64,000 nucleotides of DNA from Bisbaumannia pacifica (GCF_007989625.1 NZ_BJUK01000004.1:1-64000), one strand, 5' to 3'. Positions 1-10,604 are shown, counted from the stretch's first letter. Notes: generated from the letters alone by a model not told the origin. Made by a program: numbers and translations.

Positions 1-80
1 GCAGTGCTTGCCCCCAGGAAAGCCCCGGGCCTCCGATCGCCATATCCTGAGTGTGGCGCCGCCCGGTGCTTGCGAGCGGC

Positions 81-407
81 TCAGACGGTAAAGCTTTCGC
101 CGCAGCCGCACTGGTCCTTGACGTTGGGGTTGTTGAAGCGGAAGAAGCGGTTCAGCCCTTCGTTGACGTAGTCCACCTCGCTGCCGTCGAGCATCTCCAG
201 GGCCTCGGGAGCCACGTAGACGGTGGCGCCGTGGGCCTCGAAGGCGGTGTCCTCGGCGTCGGCCTCGTCGGCGAAGTCGAGCACATAGCTGTAGCCGGAG
301 CAGCCGCTGGGCTTGACCGAGACGCGCAGGCCCAGGCCGTGTCCGCGTTCGTCGAGGACGCGGTGAATCTGTTCGGCGGCGGCGGGGGTGATCGCGAGTT
401 GCGCCAT
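81..407 (-). CDS. iscA: IscA-type Fe-S cluster carrier (HesB/YadR family)
   Basis: A 108-residue A-type carrier that accepts Fe-S clusters or iron and passes them to apo-proteins in the cytoplasm. The three family cysteines are present: C36 in SGCSGY, and C100 and C102 in the C-terminal CGCG. The start is the ATG of MAQLAIT, because the family begins there; an upstream in-frame ATG would add six residues. The gene lies 29 bp after iscS in the iscR-iscS-iscA order, where iscU would normally sit between iscS and iscA. ErpA or SufA naming is possible because A-type carriers look alike; position favours IscA. Confidence 0.88.
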   Translation of the reverse strand: MAQLAITPAAAEQIHRVLDERGHGLGLRVSVKPSGCSGYSYVLDFADEADAEDTAFEAHGATVYVAPEALEMLDGSEVDYVNEGLNRFFRFNNPNVKDQCGCGESFTV

Positions 408-436
408 GGGACTTGCCTCCTGCAAGGAAGTGGGGG

Positions 437-1585
437 TCAGCGGCGAAGCCGGGTCAGGGCGTGGCGGATCTCCGCCAGGGCCTGGTCGATATCGGTTTCG
501 CTGGTGAAGCGGCCGAAGCTGAAACGCAACGAAGCCAGGGCCCGGGCCCGGGGCACGCCGATGCCCTGCAATACATAGGATGGCTCTACGCTGGCGGAGT
601 TGCAGGCGGAGCCGGTGGAGAGGGCTAGCTGGCGCAGGGCCATCAGCAGCGACTCGCCATCCACGCCGTCGAACGCCAGGTTGACGATATTGGGCACGGC
701 GGCCTCCAGGCGGGTATTGGCATGGATACCTTCCAGGTCGGCGAGGCCGGCCAGGAAGCGCTCGCGCAGGGCGGCGATGCTTGCCTGGTCCGCTTCGCCC
801 TCCGACTGGGCCAGGGCGAAGGCCTCGCCCATGCCGACGATCTGGTGCGTCGCCAGGGTGCCGGAACGCATGCCGCGCTCGTGGCCACCACCGTGGATCA
901 AGGCCTCCAGGCGGATCTCGGGGCTGCGCTTCACATAGAGCGCGCCGATGCCCTTGGGGCCGTAGACCTTGTGGGCGGAGAGCGACAGCAGGTCGATGCC
1001 CTGGGCCGCCACGTCCAGGGGTAGCTTGCCAGCGGCCTGGGCGGCATCCACATGGAAGACGGCGCCATGGGCGTGGGCCACTTCGGCCAGGGCCGCCAGG
1101 TCGTGGATCACGCCGAGCTCGTTGTTGACCGCCATCAGCGAGACCAACTGGGTGTCGGCGCGCATCGCCTCGGCGAGTTGCTCCGGGGTGATGCGGCCAT
1201 CGGCCCCCGGGGTCAGCCAGGTCACCTCGAAGCCCTCGGCCTCCAGGGCCTTGGCGGTATCGACGATCGCCTTGTGCTCGATGATCGAGGTCACCAGGTG
1301 GCGACCCCGCCCGCGGTTGGCGCGCATGAAACCGATCAGCGCCAGGTTGTCCGCCTCGGTGGCGCCGCTGGTCCAGACGATCTCGCGGGGGTCGGCCTGG
1401 ATCAGGTCGGCGACCTGGCGACGCGCGCCTTCCACCGCCTGCTCCGCCAGCCAGCCCGGCATATGGCTGCGCGATGCCGGGTTGGCGAAGGTGCCATCCA
1501 GGGTCAGATAACGGCTCATGGCCTCGGCGACGCGGGGGTCGACCGGGGTGGTGGCGGCATAATCGAGGTAGATAGGGGCGCTCAT
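437..1585 (-). CDS. iscS: Cysteine desulfurase IscS
   Basis: Pyridoxal-phosphate enzyme that removes sulfur from cysteine and supplies persulfide for Fe-S clusters and tRNA thiolation. The 382-residue protein has the PLP lysine K206 in [10 protein letters not shown] and the mobile-loop cysteine C328 in [10 protein letters not shown], the same numbering as E. coli IscS, which is about 20 residues longer. The start at [10 protein letters not shown] is chosen because homologs begin there; a longer in-frame extension to 1765 overlaps iscR and has no family support. It follows iscR by 38 bp and precedes iscA directly. Confidence 0.95.
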   Translation of the reverse strand: MSAPIYLDYAATTPVDPRVAEAMSRYLTLDGTFANPASRSHMPGWLAEQAVEGARRQVADLIQADPREIVWTSGATEADNLALIGFMRANRGRGRHLVTSIIEHKAIVDTAKALEAEGFEVTWLTPGADGRITPEQLAEAMRADTQLVSLMAVNNELGVIHDLAALAEVAHAHGAVFHVDAAQAAGKLPLDVAAQGIDLLSLSAHKVYGPKGIGALYVKRSPEIRLEALIHGGGHERGMRSGTLATHQIVGMGEAFALAQSEGEADQASIAALRERFLAGLADLEGIHANTRLEAAVPNIVNLAFDGVDGESLLMALRQLALSTGSACNSASVEPSYVLQGIGVPRARALASLRFSFGRFTSETDIDQALAEIRHALTRLRR

Positions 1586-1623
1586 GGGCTGGATCGGGAC
1601 TCGCTGCGAGAAAACGGGGCCGC

Positions 1624-2094
1624 TCAGGGCGACGAAGTGGCGATGGTGCCGTCGGCGTGGCGCTGACGCTGGCGATCGGCCACCCGCTGGACCTCCTGGC
1701 GGGCGATCAGGTCGGCCAGGGTGATGCCGTCGAGGAAGCCGTGGATCTGCCGGGAGAGCTCGCACCAGAGGTGGTGGGTCAGGCAGATATCGCCCTGCTG
1801 ACAGTCGGAGAGCCCCTGGCAGCGGGTGGCATCCACCGACTCGTCCACCGCATCGATGACCCGGGCCACGGTGATCGCCTCCGGGGCCACCGCCAGCAGA
1901 TAGCCGCCGCCGGGGCCTCGCACGCTCTTGACCAGCTGGGCACGGCGCAGGCGGGCGAACAGCTGCTCCAGGTAGGAGAGCGAGATCTCCTGGCGGCGCG
2001 AGATATCGGCCAGGCTGGTGGGCTCACGGCTCGCGTTCATCGCCAGATCGAGCATGGCGGTGACGGCGTAACGTCCTTTGGTGGTCAGGCGCAT
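1624..2094 (-). CDS. iscR: Rrf2-family Fe-S regulator IscR
   Basis: Winged-helix repressor that senses Fe-S status and controls the isc genes. The N-terminus [18 protein letters not shown] is typical IscR. The [2Fe-2S] ligands C92, C98, C104 and H107 are all present at exactly the E. coli spacing, so it should bind a cluster. At 156 residues it is close to the family's usual size. First gene of the isc cluster; autoregulation is expected from the family, but I did not identify a clear IscR box upstream. Confidence 0.96.
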   Translation of the reverse strand: MRLTTKGRYAVTAMLDLAMNASREPTSLADISRRQEISLSYLEQLFARLRRAQLVKSVRGPGGGYLLAVAPEAITVARVIDAVDESVDATRCQGLSDCQQGDICLTHHLWCELSRQIHGFLDGITLADLIARQEVQRVADRQRQRHADGTIATSSP

Positions 2095-2180
2095 AGTGAG
2101 TGCACGCTTGGTGGCGCCGGTCGCGCGCCACGAGTGGCTGTTGGCCCACCATTATGGGGAAGCCCCAGTAGAAGGGTCAA

Positions 2181-3053
2181 CTATTCCCCGGTGCCGGTGG
2201 CCTTGTCGTCGGGCGGGTTGGGGCGCGCCTGACGCGGCGATGGGTCGGCCTCCGCCGGTGGGCAGCAGCCGTCCATGTCCTCGAGGATCTCGGCGAAGTC
2301 CTCGTCGCGCAGCTCCGGCAGCTTGCCTTCCCGGTAGCTGGCATCGAGCTTGCGCAGGGTGGAGCACATCCGCTCGATGCGTTCGTCCACCGCATGCATA
2401 TGATCGAGCATGGCCTGCATGGAGCGAGCCATGGGGTCGGGCATGTCCTGGCTGACGCCATAGGCATCGAAGCCGAACTTCTTGCGGATCGCCTCGCGAC
2501 GCTCGGGGTCGAAGCTGGGCACCTCTTCCACGTCCGGCTCGTCGCGCTTGACGATCTTGCCGGGAATGCCCACCACGGTGGCACCGGCGGGCACCGCCTT
2601 GGTGACCACCGCATTGGAGCCGATCTTGGCGCCGGCGCCGACGTTGAAGGGGCCGAGGATCTTGGCCCCGGCACCGACGATCACCCCGTCCTCCAGGGTG
2701 GGGTGGCGCTTTCCCTTGTTCCAGCTGGTGCCGCCCAGGGTCACGCCGTGGTAGAGGGTGACGTCGTCGCCGATCTCGGCGGTCTCGCCGATCACCACCC
2801 CCATGCCGTGGTCGATAAAGAAGCGTCGGCCGATCTTCGCGCCGGGGTGGATTTCCACGCCGGTGAGCCAGCGGGTCAGGGTCGAGAGGGTGCGCGCCAG
2901 CCACTTGAGGTTCTTCTGCCACAGCCAGTGGTTACAGCGATGCGCCAGCAGGGCGTGCAGACCGGGGTAGTTGGTCAGCACTTCGAAGAAGTTGCGTGCC
3001 GCGGGGTCGCGGGCGAAAACGCTATTGATATCTTCGCGCAGGCGTTGAAACAT
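2181..3053 (-). CDS. cysE: Serine O-acetyltransferase
   Basis: Acetylates serine to O-acetylserine, the acceptor for sulfide in cysteine synthesis. The left-handed beta-helix hexapeptide repeats run from about residue 65 to 175 ([43 protein letters not shown]). This is the EpsC/SrpH-like form with a short N-terminal helical domain plus a long acidic C-terminal tail (290 residues) rather than the E. coli layout. AAGGATC before the ATG is a good ribosome site. Lying beside iscRSA, it links cysteine supply with desulfuration. Confidence 0.94.
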   Translation of the reverse strand: MFQRLREDINSVFARDPAARNFFEVLTNYPGLHALLAHRCNHWLWQKNLKWLARTLSTLTRWLTGVEIHPGAKIGRRFFIDHGMGVVIGETAEIGDDVTLYHGVTLGGTSWNKGKRHPTLEDGVIVGAGAKILGPFNVGAGAKIGSNAVVTKAVPAGATVVGIPGKIVKRDEPDVEEVPSFDPERREAIRKKFGFDAYGVSQDMPDPMARSMQAMLDHMHAVDERIERMCSTLRKLDASYREGKLPELRDEDFAEILEDMDGCCPPAEADPSPRQARPNPPDDKATGTGE

Positions 3054-3164
3054 GCGGTGATCCTTGATGGCGATGGCTGCCCCTCCCCAGGGAGCGGCAA
3101 GGCGGCGTCGGCCTCGATCGATGAACAGGCCTACGCCTTATAGTGGGGGTCCGGGCGATGGCCT

Positions 3165-3932
3165 TCAACCCTCGCGGCGACGCGCCGCCTCGGCCTGCTT
3201 CTCGGTGGCGCTGAGGATGCCGCGCAGGATATTCACCTCCATGCTGTCGGGGCGGGCGCGCATCATCAGGCGGCGCAGCCGGGCCATCAACTGGCGCGGG
3301 GTGGCCGGGTCGTGGAAGCCGATGGTGATCAGGGTGCGCTCCAGGTGCTCGAAGTAGCGCTCCAGGTCGGCATGGCTGGCCGGCGGGGCGGTCTCGGTCA
3401 TGCCCATGGGCGGCAGGGCGTCGTCGTCCTGCTGCTGGTCGAGCCAGGCCAGGCGGCACTCGTAGGCCAGCACCTGGACCGCGGTGGCCAGGTTCAGGGA
3501 GCTGAACTCCGGGTTGGCGGGGATATGCACATGGGCATGGCAGCGCTGCAGCTCGGCATTGGAGAGGCCGCTGTCCTCGCGGCCGAAGACCAGGGCGATG
3601 CGCGCCTTGGGGGCGGCCAGCTCCGCGGGGAGGCGCTCGCCCAACTGGCGGGGGCTGATCATCGGCCAGGGCAGGGTGCGCGAGCGGGCGCTGGCGCCCA
3701 CCACCAGGGTGCAGTCGGCCACCGCCGCCTCCAGGGTCTCGACGACGCGGGCGCCGTGGACCAGATGGTCGGCCCCGGAGGCCCGGGACACGCTGTCGGC
3801 GGTCAGCACCTCGCAGCGCGGCGCCACCAAGGCCAGGTCGGTCAGGCCCATGTTGTGCATGGCGCGGGCGGTGCCGCCGATATTGCCGGGGTGGCTGGTG
3901 CCGATCAGCACGATACGGATGCGCTCTAGCAT
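3165..3932 (-). CDS. trmJ: tRNA (cytidine/uridine-32-2'-O)-methyltransferase TrmJ
   Basis: SPOUT-class methyltransferase that 2'-O-methylates position 32 in the tRNA anticodon loop. Family landmarks are visible: IRIVLIGTSHPGNIGGTARAMHNMGL at the N-terminus, LVFGREDSGLSN, and the knot segment IPANPEFSSLNLATAVQV. At 255 residues it has the normal length, with a C-terminal helical extension. It sits upstream of cysE on the same strand and diverges from suhB, an arrangement conserved in Pseudomonas-type genomes. Confidence 0.94.
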   Translation of the reverse strand: MLERIRIVLIGTSHPGNIGGTARAMHNMGLTDLALVAPRCEVLTADSVSRASGADHLVHGARVVETLEAAVADCTLVVGASARSRTLPWPMISPRQLGERLPAELAAPKARIALVFGREDSGLSNAELQRCHAHVHIPANPEFSSLNLATAVQVLAYECRLAWLDQQQDDDALPPMGMTETAPPASHADLERYFEHLERTLITIGFHDPATPRQLMARLRRLMMRARPDSMEVNILRGILSATEKQAEAARRREG

Positions 3933-4094
3933 GGGGGTTACCTGGGGCTGCTGAATCCAAGGGGGCAGAGTTTAGCATGCCGACCGCTGGCGTGTGCGTG
4001 GCGCAATCCTCGGGTATCTGCTAGGATTCGCGCCGTCCACTATCGACGCCCCGCGTCCGTTCTTTAACAGTCACCGACTCCTCAAGGCCCGATC

Positions 4095-4889
4095 ATGCAT
4101 CCGATGGTCCAATTCGGCCTGCGCGCTGCCCGTAGCGCCGCCGAACAGTTTCTGCGTATCCGTGAGCGTATCGAGAACGCCCATGAAGAACACAACCTCG
4201 ACCGGCTGCTGGAAGATACCGCCCGCAATGCCGAGACCCTGATCACCCGCCAGCTCGCCCGGGGCTATCCCGAGCACGGCGTGGCCGGCCGCTATACCCC
4301 GCACCGCGAGGGGCAGGGCGAGGGGCGTGACTATCACTGGCAGATCGAGCCCTTCCACGGCTACTCCAACCTGGGCGTGGCCGGGCGTGGCTTCGCGATC
4401 TCCTTGGTGTGCCTGCACAAGGGACGCCCGGAACATGCCGTTATCATCTGTCCCTTCAGCGACGACGAATACCTGGCCAGCCGCGGCCGTGGTGCCCAGC
4501 ACAACGGCAAGCGCATCCGTGTGCCCAAGGCGTCCGCCATCGAGGGAGGGCGCCTGGCCCTGGGCCTGCCGGAGCTGTGGCAGCGCACCCGCCACTTCCC
4601 CGCCTATCTGACCCTGGCCCAGCGCCTGGGGCCCCAGGTGGAAGTGCAGCTGGCCACCGGCAGCGGCCTGCTGGACATGGCCGAGCTGGCCGCCGGTCGC
4701 GTCGATATGGTCTTCGTGCTGGGCCTGGAGGAGCAGGACAAGCTGGTCGGCAGCCTGCTGCTCAAGGAGGCCGGGGCGCTGATCGGTTCCCTGGACGGCG
4801 CCCCCAGCGTGCCCGCCGAGGGACAGCTGATGGCCGCCAACCCGCGCCTGTTCAAGGCGCTGATGCAGCAGCTTAAGCCGCATTTCTAA
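4095..4889 (+). CDS. suhB: SuhB-like protein of the inositol monophosphatase family, metal site degenerate
   Basis: The overall fold and start (MHPMVQFGLRAAR) match SuhB (264 residues), which in E. coli is both an inositol monophosphatase and a component of the rRNA antitermination complex. The catalytic residues are not conserved. The metal-binding D-P-L-D-G-T becomes E85-P-F-H88-G-Y, the Glu-Glu pair of ITEE is replaced by AGRY near residues 64-67, and the usual W-D near the C-terminus is Q-D. I infer loss of phosphatase activity with retention of the rRNA/RNA polymerase role. It stands alone, divergent from trmJ and convergent with secF. Confidence 0.85.
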   Translation: MHPMVQFGLRAARSAAEQFLRIRERIENAHEEHNLDRLLEDTARNAETLITRQLARGYPEHGVAGRYTPHREGQGEGRDYHWQIEPFHGYSNLGVAGRGFAISLVCLHKGRPEHAVIICPFSDDEYLASRGRGAQHNGKRIRVPKASAIEGGRLALGLPELWQRTRHFPAYLTLAQRLGPQVEVQLATGSGLLDMAELAAGRVDMVFVLGLEEQDKLVGSLLLKEAGALIGSLDGAPSVPAEGQLMAANPRLFKALMQQLKPHF

Positions 4890-4906
4890 GCGCCGAGCGC
4901 CAAGAA

Positions 4907-4941
4907 AAACCGCCCCCATGGCCATGCCATGGGGGCGGTTT
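4907..4941. terminator. Bidirectional hairpin terminator between suhB and secF
   Basis: A perfect 16-bp inverted repeat (arms 4907-4922 and 4926-4941, loop CAT) with an A-run on the left and a T-run on the right can terminate both convergent transcripts. The stem is nearly identical to the one at 57194-57229. Confidence 0.9.
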
Positions 4942-4972
4942 CGTTTGGGGTGCTTGCCGGCTTCCGGCGAGG

Positions 4973-5896
4973 CTAGGGCAGCTCTTCCGCCTCCGGATCT
5001 TCCTTCTTGGCGGGGATCAGGTCCTCGCGGTTGAGTTTCACCGCCAGCAGCAGGGCCGCGGACACATAGATGGAGGAGAAGGTACCGACCACGATGCCGA
5101 TGATCAGGGCGATGGAGAAGTAGTGGATCATGTCGCCGCCCAGCACCAGCAGCGCCAGCAGCACCAGCAGGGTGGTGCCGGAGGTGGCCAGGGTGCGCGA
5201 CAGGGTCAGGTTGATCGCCTCGTTGAAGATCGCCGGCATGTCGTCGATCCGCGAGGTGCGGATCGTCTCGCGGATGCGGTCATAGACCACGATGGTGTCG
5301 TTCAGCGAGTAGCCGATCACCGCCAGCAGGGCCGCCAGCACGGTCAGGTCGAACTCCCACTGGAACAGCGCGAAGGCGCCGACCACGATGATCACGTCGT
5401 GGATCAGCGCCAGCAGGGCGCCGATGGCGAACTTGTACTGGAAGCGGAAGGCCACGTAGAGCATCACGATGCCCAGTGCCACCAGCAGCCCCAGGCCGGA
5501 CTGGTCGCGCAACTGGTCGCCCACCTGGGCGCCGACGAACTCGGCGCGCACCAGGTCGACACCGGAGCCACCCTCGCGCAGCAGGGCTACCACCTGGTTG
5601 CCCACCTCGGCGTCGAAGGCCTGCTGCAGGCGAATCAGCACCTCGGTGGCGGCACCGAAGGTCTGCACCGAGACGTCGCGGAAGCCCGCATCCTCCAAGG
5701 TCTGGCGCACGGCATCCAGGGTCGGCGCGGCGGCGTAGCGCACCTCCACCAGGGTGCCGCCGGTGAAGTCGAGCCCCAGGTTGAGCTGCTGCAACAGCAG
5801 CGAGGCGATCGATACCAGCAGCATCACCCCGGAGATCGCGAAGGCGAGCCGGCGCTTGCCCATGAAGTCGAACTGTCGATTGACTAGGCTTTTCAT
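4973..5896 (-). CDS. secF: Protein translocase subunit SecF
   Basis: Inner-membrane RND-family subunit that, with SecD and YajC, uses the proton motive force to help SecYEG export. The 307-residue protein has a first membrane helix after FDFMGKRRLAF, the periplasmic LDFTGGTLVEVRY motif, and a five-helix C-terminal bundle including AVIGYSLNDTIVVYDRIRE. The ATG at 5896 is preferred over a GTG two codons upstream because GAGGTG lies five bases before it. The stop of secD is about 10 bp upstream, so the two are probably coupled. Confidence 0.96.
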   Translation of the reverse strand: MKSLVNRQFDFMGKRRLAFAISGVMLLVSIASLLLQQLNLGLDFTGGTLVEVRYAAAPTLDAVRQTLEDAGFRDVSVQTFGAATEVLIRLQQAFDAEVGNQVVALLREGGSGVDLVRAEFVGAQVGDQLRDQSGLGLLVALGIVMLYVAFRFQYKFAIGALLALIHDVIIVVGAFALFQWEFDLTVLAALLAVIGYSLNDTIVVYDRIRETIRTSRIDDMPAIFNEAINLTLSRTLATSGTTLLVLLALLVLGGDMIHYFSIALIIGIVVGTFSSIYVSAALLLAVKLNREDLIPAKKEDPEAEELP

Positions 5897-5906
5897 GCTC
5901 ACCTCG

Positions 5907-7757
5907 TTAGATCCGGAGCGTCTTCAGCGGCTTGCCGCCATGGGTCAGGTTGACCATGGCGCGGGTCACCATCAGGGCCGTGAACAGCGAGGTCAGGATG
6001 CCCAGTGACAGGGTCACGGCGAAGCCCTTGACCGGCCCGGTGCCGATGGAGAAGAGGATCACCGCCACCAGCAGGGTGGTGATATTGGCGTCGACGATGG
6101 AGGTGAAGGCGCGCTCGTAGCCGGCGTGGATCGCCTGCTGTACCGACAGGCCGCCGCGCAGCTCCTCGCGTATCCGCTCGAAGATCAGCACGTTGGCGTC
6201 TACCGCCATGCCCAGCGTCAGGACGATGCCGGCGATGCCCGGCAGGGTCAGGGTGGCGCCGAGCAGCGACATGGCGGCCACCAGCAGCACCAGGTTGATG
6301 GCCAGGGCCAGGTTGGCGATGACGCCGAACACCTTGTAGCGCACCAGCATAAACAGCACCACCAGCAGCAGGCCGATCATCACCGACATCACGCCGCGGT
6401 CGATGTTGTCCTGGCCCAGGCTGGGCCCGATGGTGCGCTCCTGGACGAAGTAGATGGGCGCCGCCAGGGAGCCGGAGCGCAGCAGCAGGGCCAGTTCCGC
6501 CGCCTCGGTGGGGGAGTCGAGACCGGTGATGCGGAAGCTGTTGCCCAGCGCGCTCTGGATGGTGGCCAGGCTGATCAGGCCGCGCTCGGTGTAGGGCTCG
6601 CGGACCACCACCTCTTCGCCGTTTTCCAGCACTACCCGGTCGCGGGTCTTGTGCTCGATGAAGAGCACCGCCATGTTGCGGCCGATATTGGTGCGGGTCG
6701 CGCGGTTCATCAGGGTGCCGCCGGTGCCGTCCAGGTTGATATTGACCTGGGGACGGCCGTTCTCGTCGAAGCTGTGGTTGGCACTGGAGACGCTGTCGCC
6801 GGTGATGATGACGTCGCGCATCAGGTCGGCGCTGCGCGAGGGCGCGTTGCGGAAGGCGAAGCGCTCGGTCTCGGCGTCCGGGGTGTCGGGGCGCGCCTCG
6901 AGGCGGAACTCCAGGTTGGCGGTGGCACCCACCACCCGCTTGGCGGCGGCGGTGTCCTGCACGCCGGGCAGTTCTACCACGATGCGGTTGGGGCCCTGGC
7001 GCTGCACCATGGGCTCGGCCACCCCCAGCTCATTCACCCGGTTGCGCAGGGTGGTGAGGTTCTGGTTGATGGCGTAGTCCTGGATCTCGTTGACCGCTTG
7101 CTCGGAGAGGGTCATGGCCAGTGCCGCGCCGCGCCCCTCGCCGAGGTTCTGGTAGTCGAAGTCGGGGAAGTCGCGGGCGATCAGTCGACGGGCGTTATCG
7201 CGATCTTCCTCGTCGATAAACGCCAGGGTCAGGGTGCGCCCCTCGATCTCGGTGCCCCGGTAGCGGATGCGCTCGTCGCGCAGCAGCTCGCGCATGGCGC
7301 TGGCATTGACCTCGAGGCGCTGGGTCAGGGCCGCGTTCATGTCCACCTCGAGCAGGAAGTGCACGCCGCCGCGCAGGTCCAGGCCCAGGGTCATGGGGGA
7401 GGCGCCCAGGCCGGCGAGCCAGTCGGGGGTCGATTCGGCCAGGTTGATGGCCACCACATAGTCATCATTGACCCGCTCGGCGATCAGCTCCCGGGCCGGC
7501 AGCTGGTCGTCGGCATGGCGCAGGCGAATCAGGGTGGTGCCGCCATCCTGCTCGCTGGCCTTGACGGCGATGCCGGCGTTTTCCAGGGCGCTTTCGAGGC
7601 GATTCACCTGATTGGCATCGAGGGCCAGGTCGCCGCGGGCGCTGCTGATCTGGACGGCGGGGTCTTCCGGGTAGAGATTGGGAAGGGCGTAGAGGAGACC
7701 GACGAAGAGGACCAGAAGTACGAGAAGATACTTCCACAGGGGGTAACGGTTGAGCAT
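5907..7757 (-). CDS. secD: Protein translocase subunit SecD
   Basis: Inner-membrane export factor working with SecF. The 616-residue protein has an N-terminal membrane helix, the DLRGGVHFLLEVDM motif, a large periplasmic domain with the QRQGPNRIVVELPGV region, and a C-terminal helical bundle with GMAVDANVLIFERIREE. The length is the usual one for the family. It follows yajC after an 83-bp gap that contains competing hairpins. Confidence 0.97.
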   Translation of the reverse strand: MLNRYPLWKYLLVLLVLFVGLLYALPNLYPEDPAVQISSARGDLALDANQVNRLESALENAGIAVKASEQDGGTTLIRLRHADDQLPARELIAERVNDDYVVAINLAESTPDWLAGLGASPMTLGLDLRGGVHFLLEVDMNAALTQRLEVNASAMRELLRDERIRYRGTEIEGRTLTLAFIDEEDRDNARRLIARDFPDFDYQNLGEGRGAALAMTLSEQAVNEIQDYAINQNLTTLRNRVNELGVAEPMVQRQGPNRIVVELPGVQDTAAAKRVVGATANLEFRLEARPDTPDAETERFAFRNAPSRSADLMRDVIITGDSVSSANHSFDENGRPQVNINLDGTGGTLMNRATRTNIGRNMAVLFIEHKTRDRVVLENGEEVVVREPYTERGLISLATIQSALGNSFRITGLDSPTEAAELALLLRSGSLAAPIYFVQERTIGPSLGQDNIDRGVMSVMIGLLLVVLFMLVRYKVFGVIANLALAINLVLLVAAMSLLGATLTLPGIAGIVLTLGMAVDANVLIFERIREELRGGLSVQQAIHAGYERAFTSIVDANITTLLVAVILFSIGTGPVKGFAVTLSLGILTSLFTALMVTRAMVNLTHGGKPLKTLRI

Positions 7758-7796
7758 GCAAGCCCTGCCTTGTTGCTAACGCAAGAAATGGCGGAT

Positions 7797-7833
7797 GCCG
7801 GGCGGGGGGAAACCGCCCGGCGAGGCCGGGCGG
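7797..7833 (-). promoter_or_regulatory. Mutually exclusive hairpins between yajC and secD
   Basis: Three 9-bp segments, 7797-7805, 7813-7821 and 7825-7833, read alternately GCCGGGCGG and CCGCCCGGC. The middle one can pair with either neighbour, with loops of 7 or 3 nt. No T-run follows, so this is more likely an RNA switch, mRNA-stability or processing element than a terminator. Confidence 0.5.
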
Positions 7834-7840
7834 TCGAGGA

Positions 7841-8170
7841 TCAGATGGACTTGATGGTGCCCTTGGGCAGCACCGCCGCCACGGCATTCTTCTGCACATT
7901 GACCTCGGTGCCGTCGGCGATTTCCATGCTGAGGAACTCGTCGCTCACCTTGGTGACGCGACCCACCAGGCCGCCGCCGATGACCACTTCATCGCCCTTG
8001 GCGAGGCCGCCGATCAGCTGCTTATGCTGCTTGGCCCGCTTGGCCTGGGGGCGCCACAGCAGGAAGTAGAAGATCAGCACGAAGCCGACCAGCATCACGA
8101 TCTGGGCGATACCGCCGCCCGCGGCGGCGCCGCCTTCGGCATGGGCCGGAGCGATAAGGAAATCCAGCAT
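7841..8170 (-). CDS. yajC: Sec translocon accessory protein YajC
   Basis: Small single-pass inner-membrane protein associated with SecDF. The 109-residue protein has one strong helix (IVMLVGFVLIFYFLLWRPQ, residues 24-42) followed by KRAKQHKQLI and a beta-rich cytoplasmic domain (LAKGDEVVIGGGLVGRVTKV). The order queA-tgt-yajC-secD-secF is the classical gammaproteobacterial arrangement. Confidence 0.95.
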   Translation of the reverse strand: MLDFLIAPAHAEGGAAAGGGIAQIVMLVGFVLIFYFLLWRPQAKRAKQHKQLIGGLAKGDEVVIGGGLVGRVTKVSDEFLSMEIADGTEVNVQKNAVAAVLPKGTIKSI

Positions 8171-8246
8171 GGGTCAGTGTCTCCTGGACAGGTTAAGCAG
8201 AGTGCCGCGGGGCCATCCCCGCGGCGCAGAAAAGGGCGTCGTCGGC

Positions 8247-9410
<1,164 letters not shown>

Positions 9411-10442
9411 TCAGCGCGTCTTGCGGGTGAGGAACATCGCATCGCCATAGCTGAAGAAGGCATAGCGCTTGCGCACCGCCTCCCGATAGGCCGTCATCAC
9501 GCTGTCATAGCCTGCGAAGGAGGAGACCAGCATCAGCAGGGTCGACTCCGGCAGGTGGAAGTTGGTGATCAGCGCATCCACGCAGCGCCACTCATAGCCG
9601 GGATAGATAAAGATATCGGTGTCGCCCCGCAGTGGGGCGATCTCGCCGCCGGCGCTGGCGCTCTCCAGGCAGCGCACGCTGGTGGTGCCCACGGCGATCA
9701 CCCGGCGGCCGGCGGCACGGGCGGCGCGAACCTGCTCGCAGACCACCTCGTTCACCTCCACCCACTCGCTATGCATCTGGTGCTCGCGGATATCGTCGGC
9801 ACGCACCGGCTGGAAGGTCCCGGCGCCCACGTGCAGGGTGACGAAGGCACTCTCCACGCCCTTGGCGGCGAGGCGCTCGAGCAGCGGCTCGTCGAAGTGC
9901 AGCCCCGCGGTGGGGGCGGCCACGGCGCCATCGCGGCGGGCATAGACGGTCTGGTAGCGGTCGCGGTCGCTGAGCTCGTCGTCGCGGGTGATATAGGGCG
10001 GCAGGGGCATATGGCCATGGCGCTCAAGGAGCTCGATCATCGGCGTCTCGCCGAGGAAACGCAGCTCGAACAGCGCCTCGCGGCGTCCTTCCACCACGGC
10101 GCGGATGCCGCCCTCGAAGTGCAGCTCGGTGCCCGGCTTGGGCGACTTGCTGGCGCGCAGGTGGGCCAGGCCACGGTGGGCGTCCAGGGGACGCTCCAGC
10201 AGCATCTCTACCTTGCCGCCGCTGGCCTTGTGGCCGTGCAGGCGGGCGGGAATCACCCGGGTGTCGTTGAACACCAGCAGGTCGCCGGGCTGCAGCAGGT
10301 CGAGCAGGTCGGGGAAGCGGCGATGAGCCAGCTCGCCGCTGTTGCCATCCACGCACAGCAGGCGGCAGTCGCTGCGCTGCTCGGAGGGGTAACGGGCGAT
10401 CAGCTCCTCGGGGAGCTCATAGTGAAAGTCGGCGCGCTGCAT
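9411..10442 (-). CDS. queA: S-adenosylmethionine:tRNA ribosyltransferase-isomerase QueA
   Basis: Transfers and isomerises the ribosyl group of SAM onto preQ1-tRNA to give epoxyqueuosine. The 343-residue protein has the family start [39 protein letters not shown], and the C-terminal [19 protein letters not shown] and [10 protein letters not shown]. It is the first gene of the queA-tgt-yajC-secDF run and is divergent from the tRNA-Leu. Confidence 0.97.
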   Translation of the reverse strand: MQRADFHYELPEELIARYPSEQRSDCRLLCVDGNSGELAHRRFPDLLDLLQPGDLLVFNDTRVIPARLHGHKASGGKVEMLLERPLDAHRGLAHLRASKSPKPGTELHFEGGIRAVVEGRREALFELRFLGETPMIELLERHGHMPLPPYITRDDELSDRDRYQTVYARRDGAVAAPTAGLHFDEPLLERLAAKGVESAFVTLHVGAGTFQPVRADDIREHQMHSEWVEVNEVVCEQVRAARAAGRRVIAVGTTSVRCLESASAGGEIAPLRGDTDIFIYPGYEWRCVDALITNFHLPESTLLMLVSSFAGYDSVMTAYREAVRKRYAFFSYGDAMFLTRKTR

Positions 10443-10516
10443 GGCGGTTCGGGCTCGTTCGGCTCGGTGGCAGGGAGTGAAACTCGGGCGCCGGGCGCCC
10501 GGAAAAAACGCGCCCT

Positions 10517-10545
10517 AGGATACCCTGTCCTGACCGCCAAGTCAG
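10517..10545 (-). promoter_or_regulatory. Candidate promoter for queA-tgt-yajC-secDF
   Basis: Read on the minus strand, CTGACT (10540-10545) and TATCCT (10517-10522) are 17 bp apart. Each matches its consensus hexamer at four positions. It lies about 75 bp upstream of queA. Confidence 0.4.
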
Positions 10546-10565
10546 GCCGCCCGGTGCATTCGCGA

Positions 10566-10593
10566 TTGACCTGCCCGGTCCGCCACGTATAAT
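10566..10593 (+). promoter_or_regulatory. Strong sigma-70 promoter of the tRNA-Leu gene
   Basis: TTGACC (10566-10571) and a perfect TATAAT (10588-10593) are 16 bp apart, and the tRNA begins 12 bases after the -10 box. The GC-rich discriminator (GCCACGCC) is typical of growth-rate and stringently controlled stable-RNA promoters. Confidence 0.8.
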
Positions 10594-10604
10594 GCCACGC
10601 CGTT

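Noticed and set aside
1586-1765. Longer IscS start with about 60 extra residues
   Set aside because: It runs into iscR in another frame, and the family N-terminus is at [10 protein letters not shown].
8204-8225. Hairpin between tgt and yajC as a terminator
   Set aside because: The 9-bp stem GCCGCGGGG/CCCCGCGGC has no T-run in the direction of transcription and the genes belong to one run; at most it affects mRNA stability.
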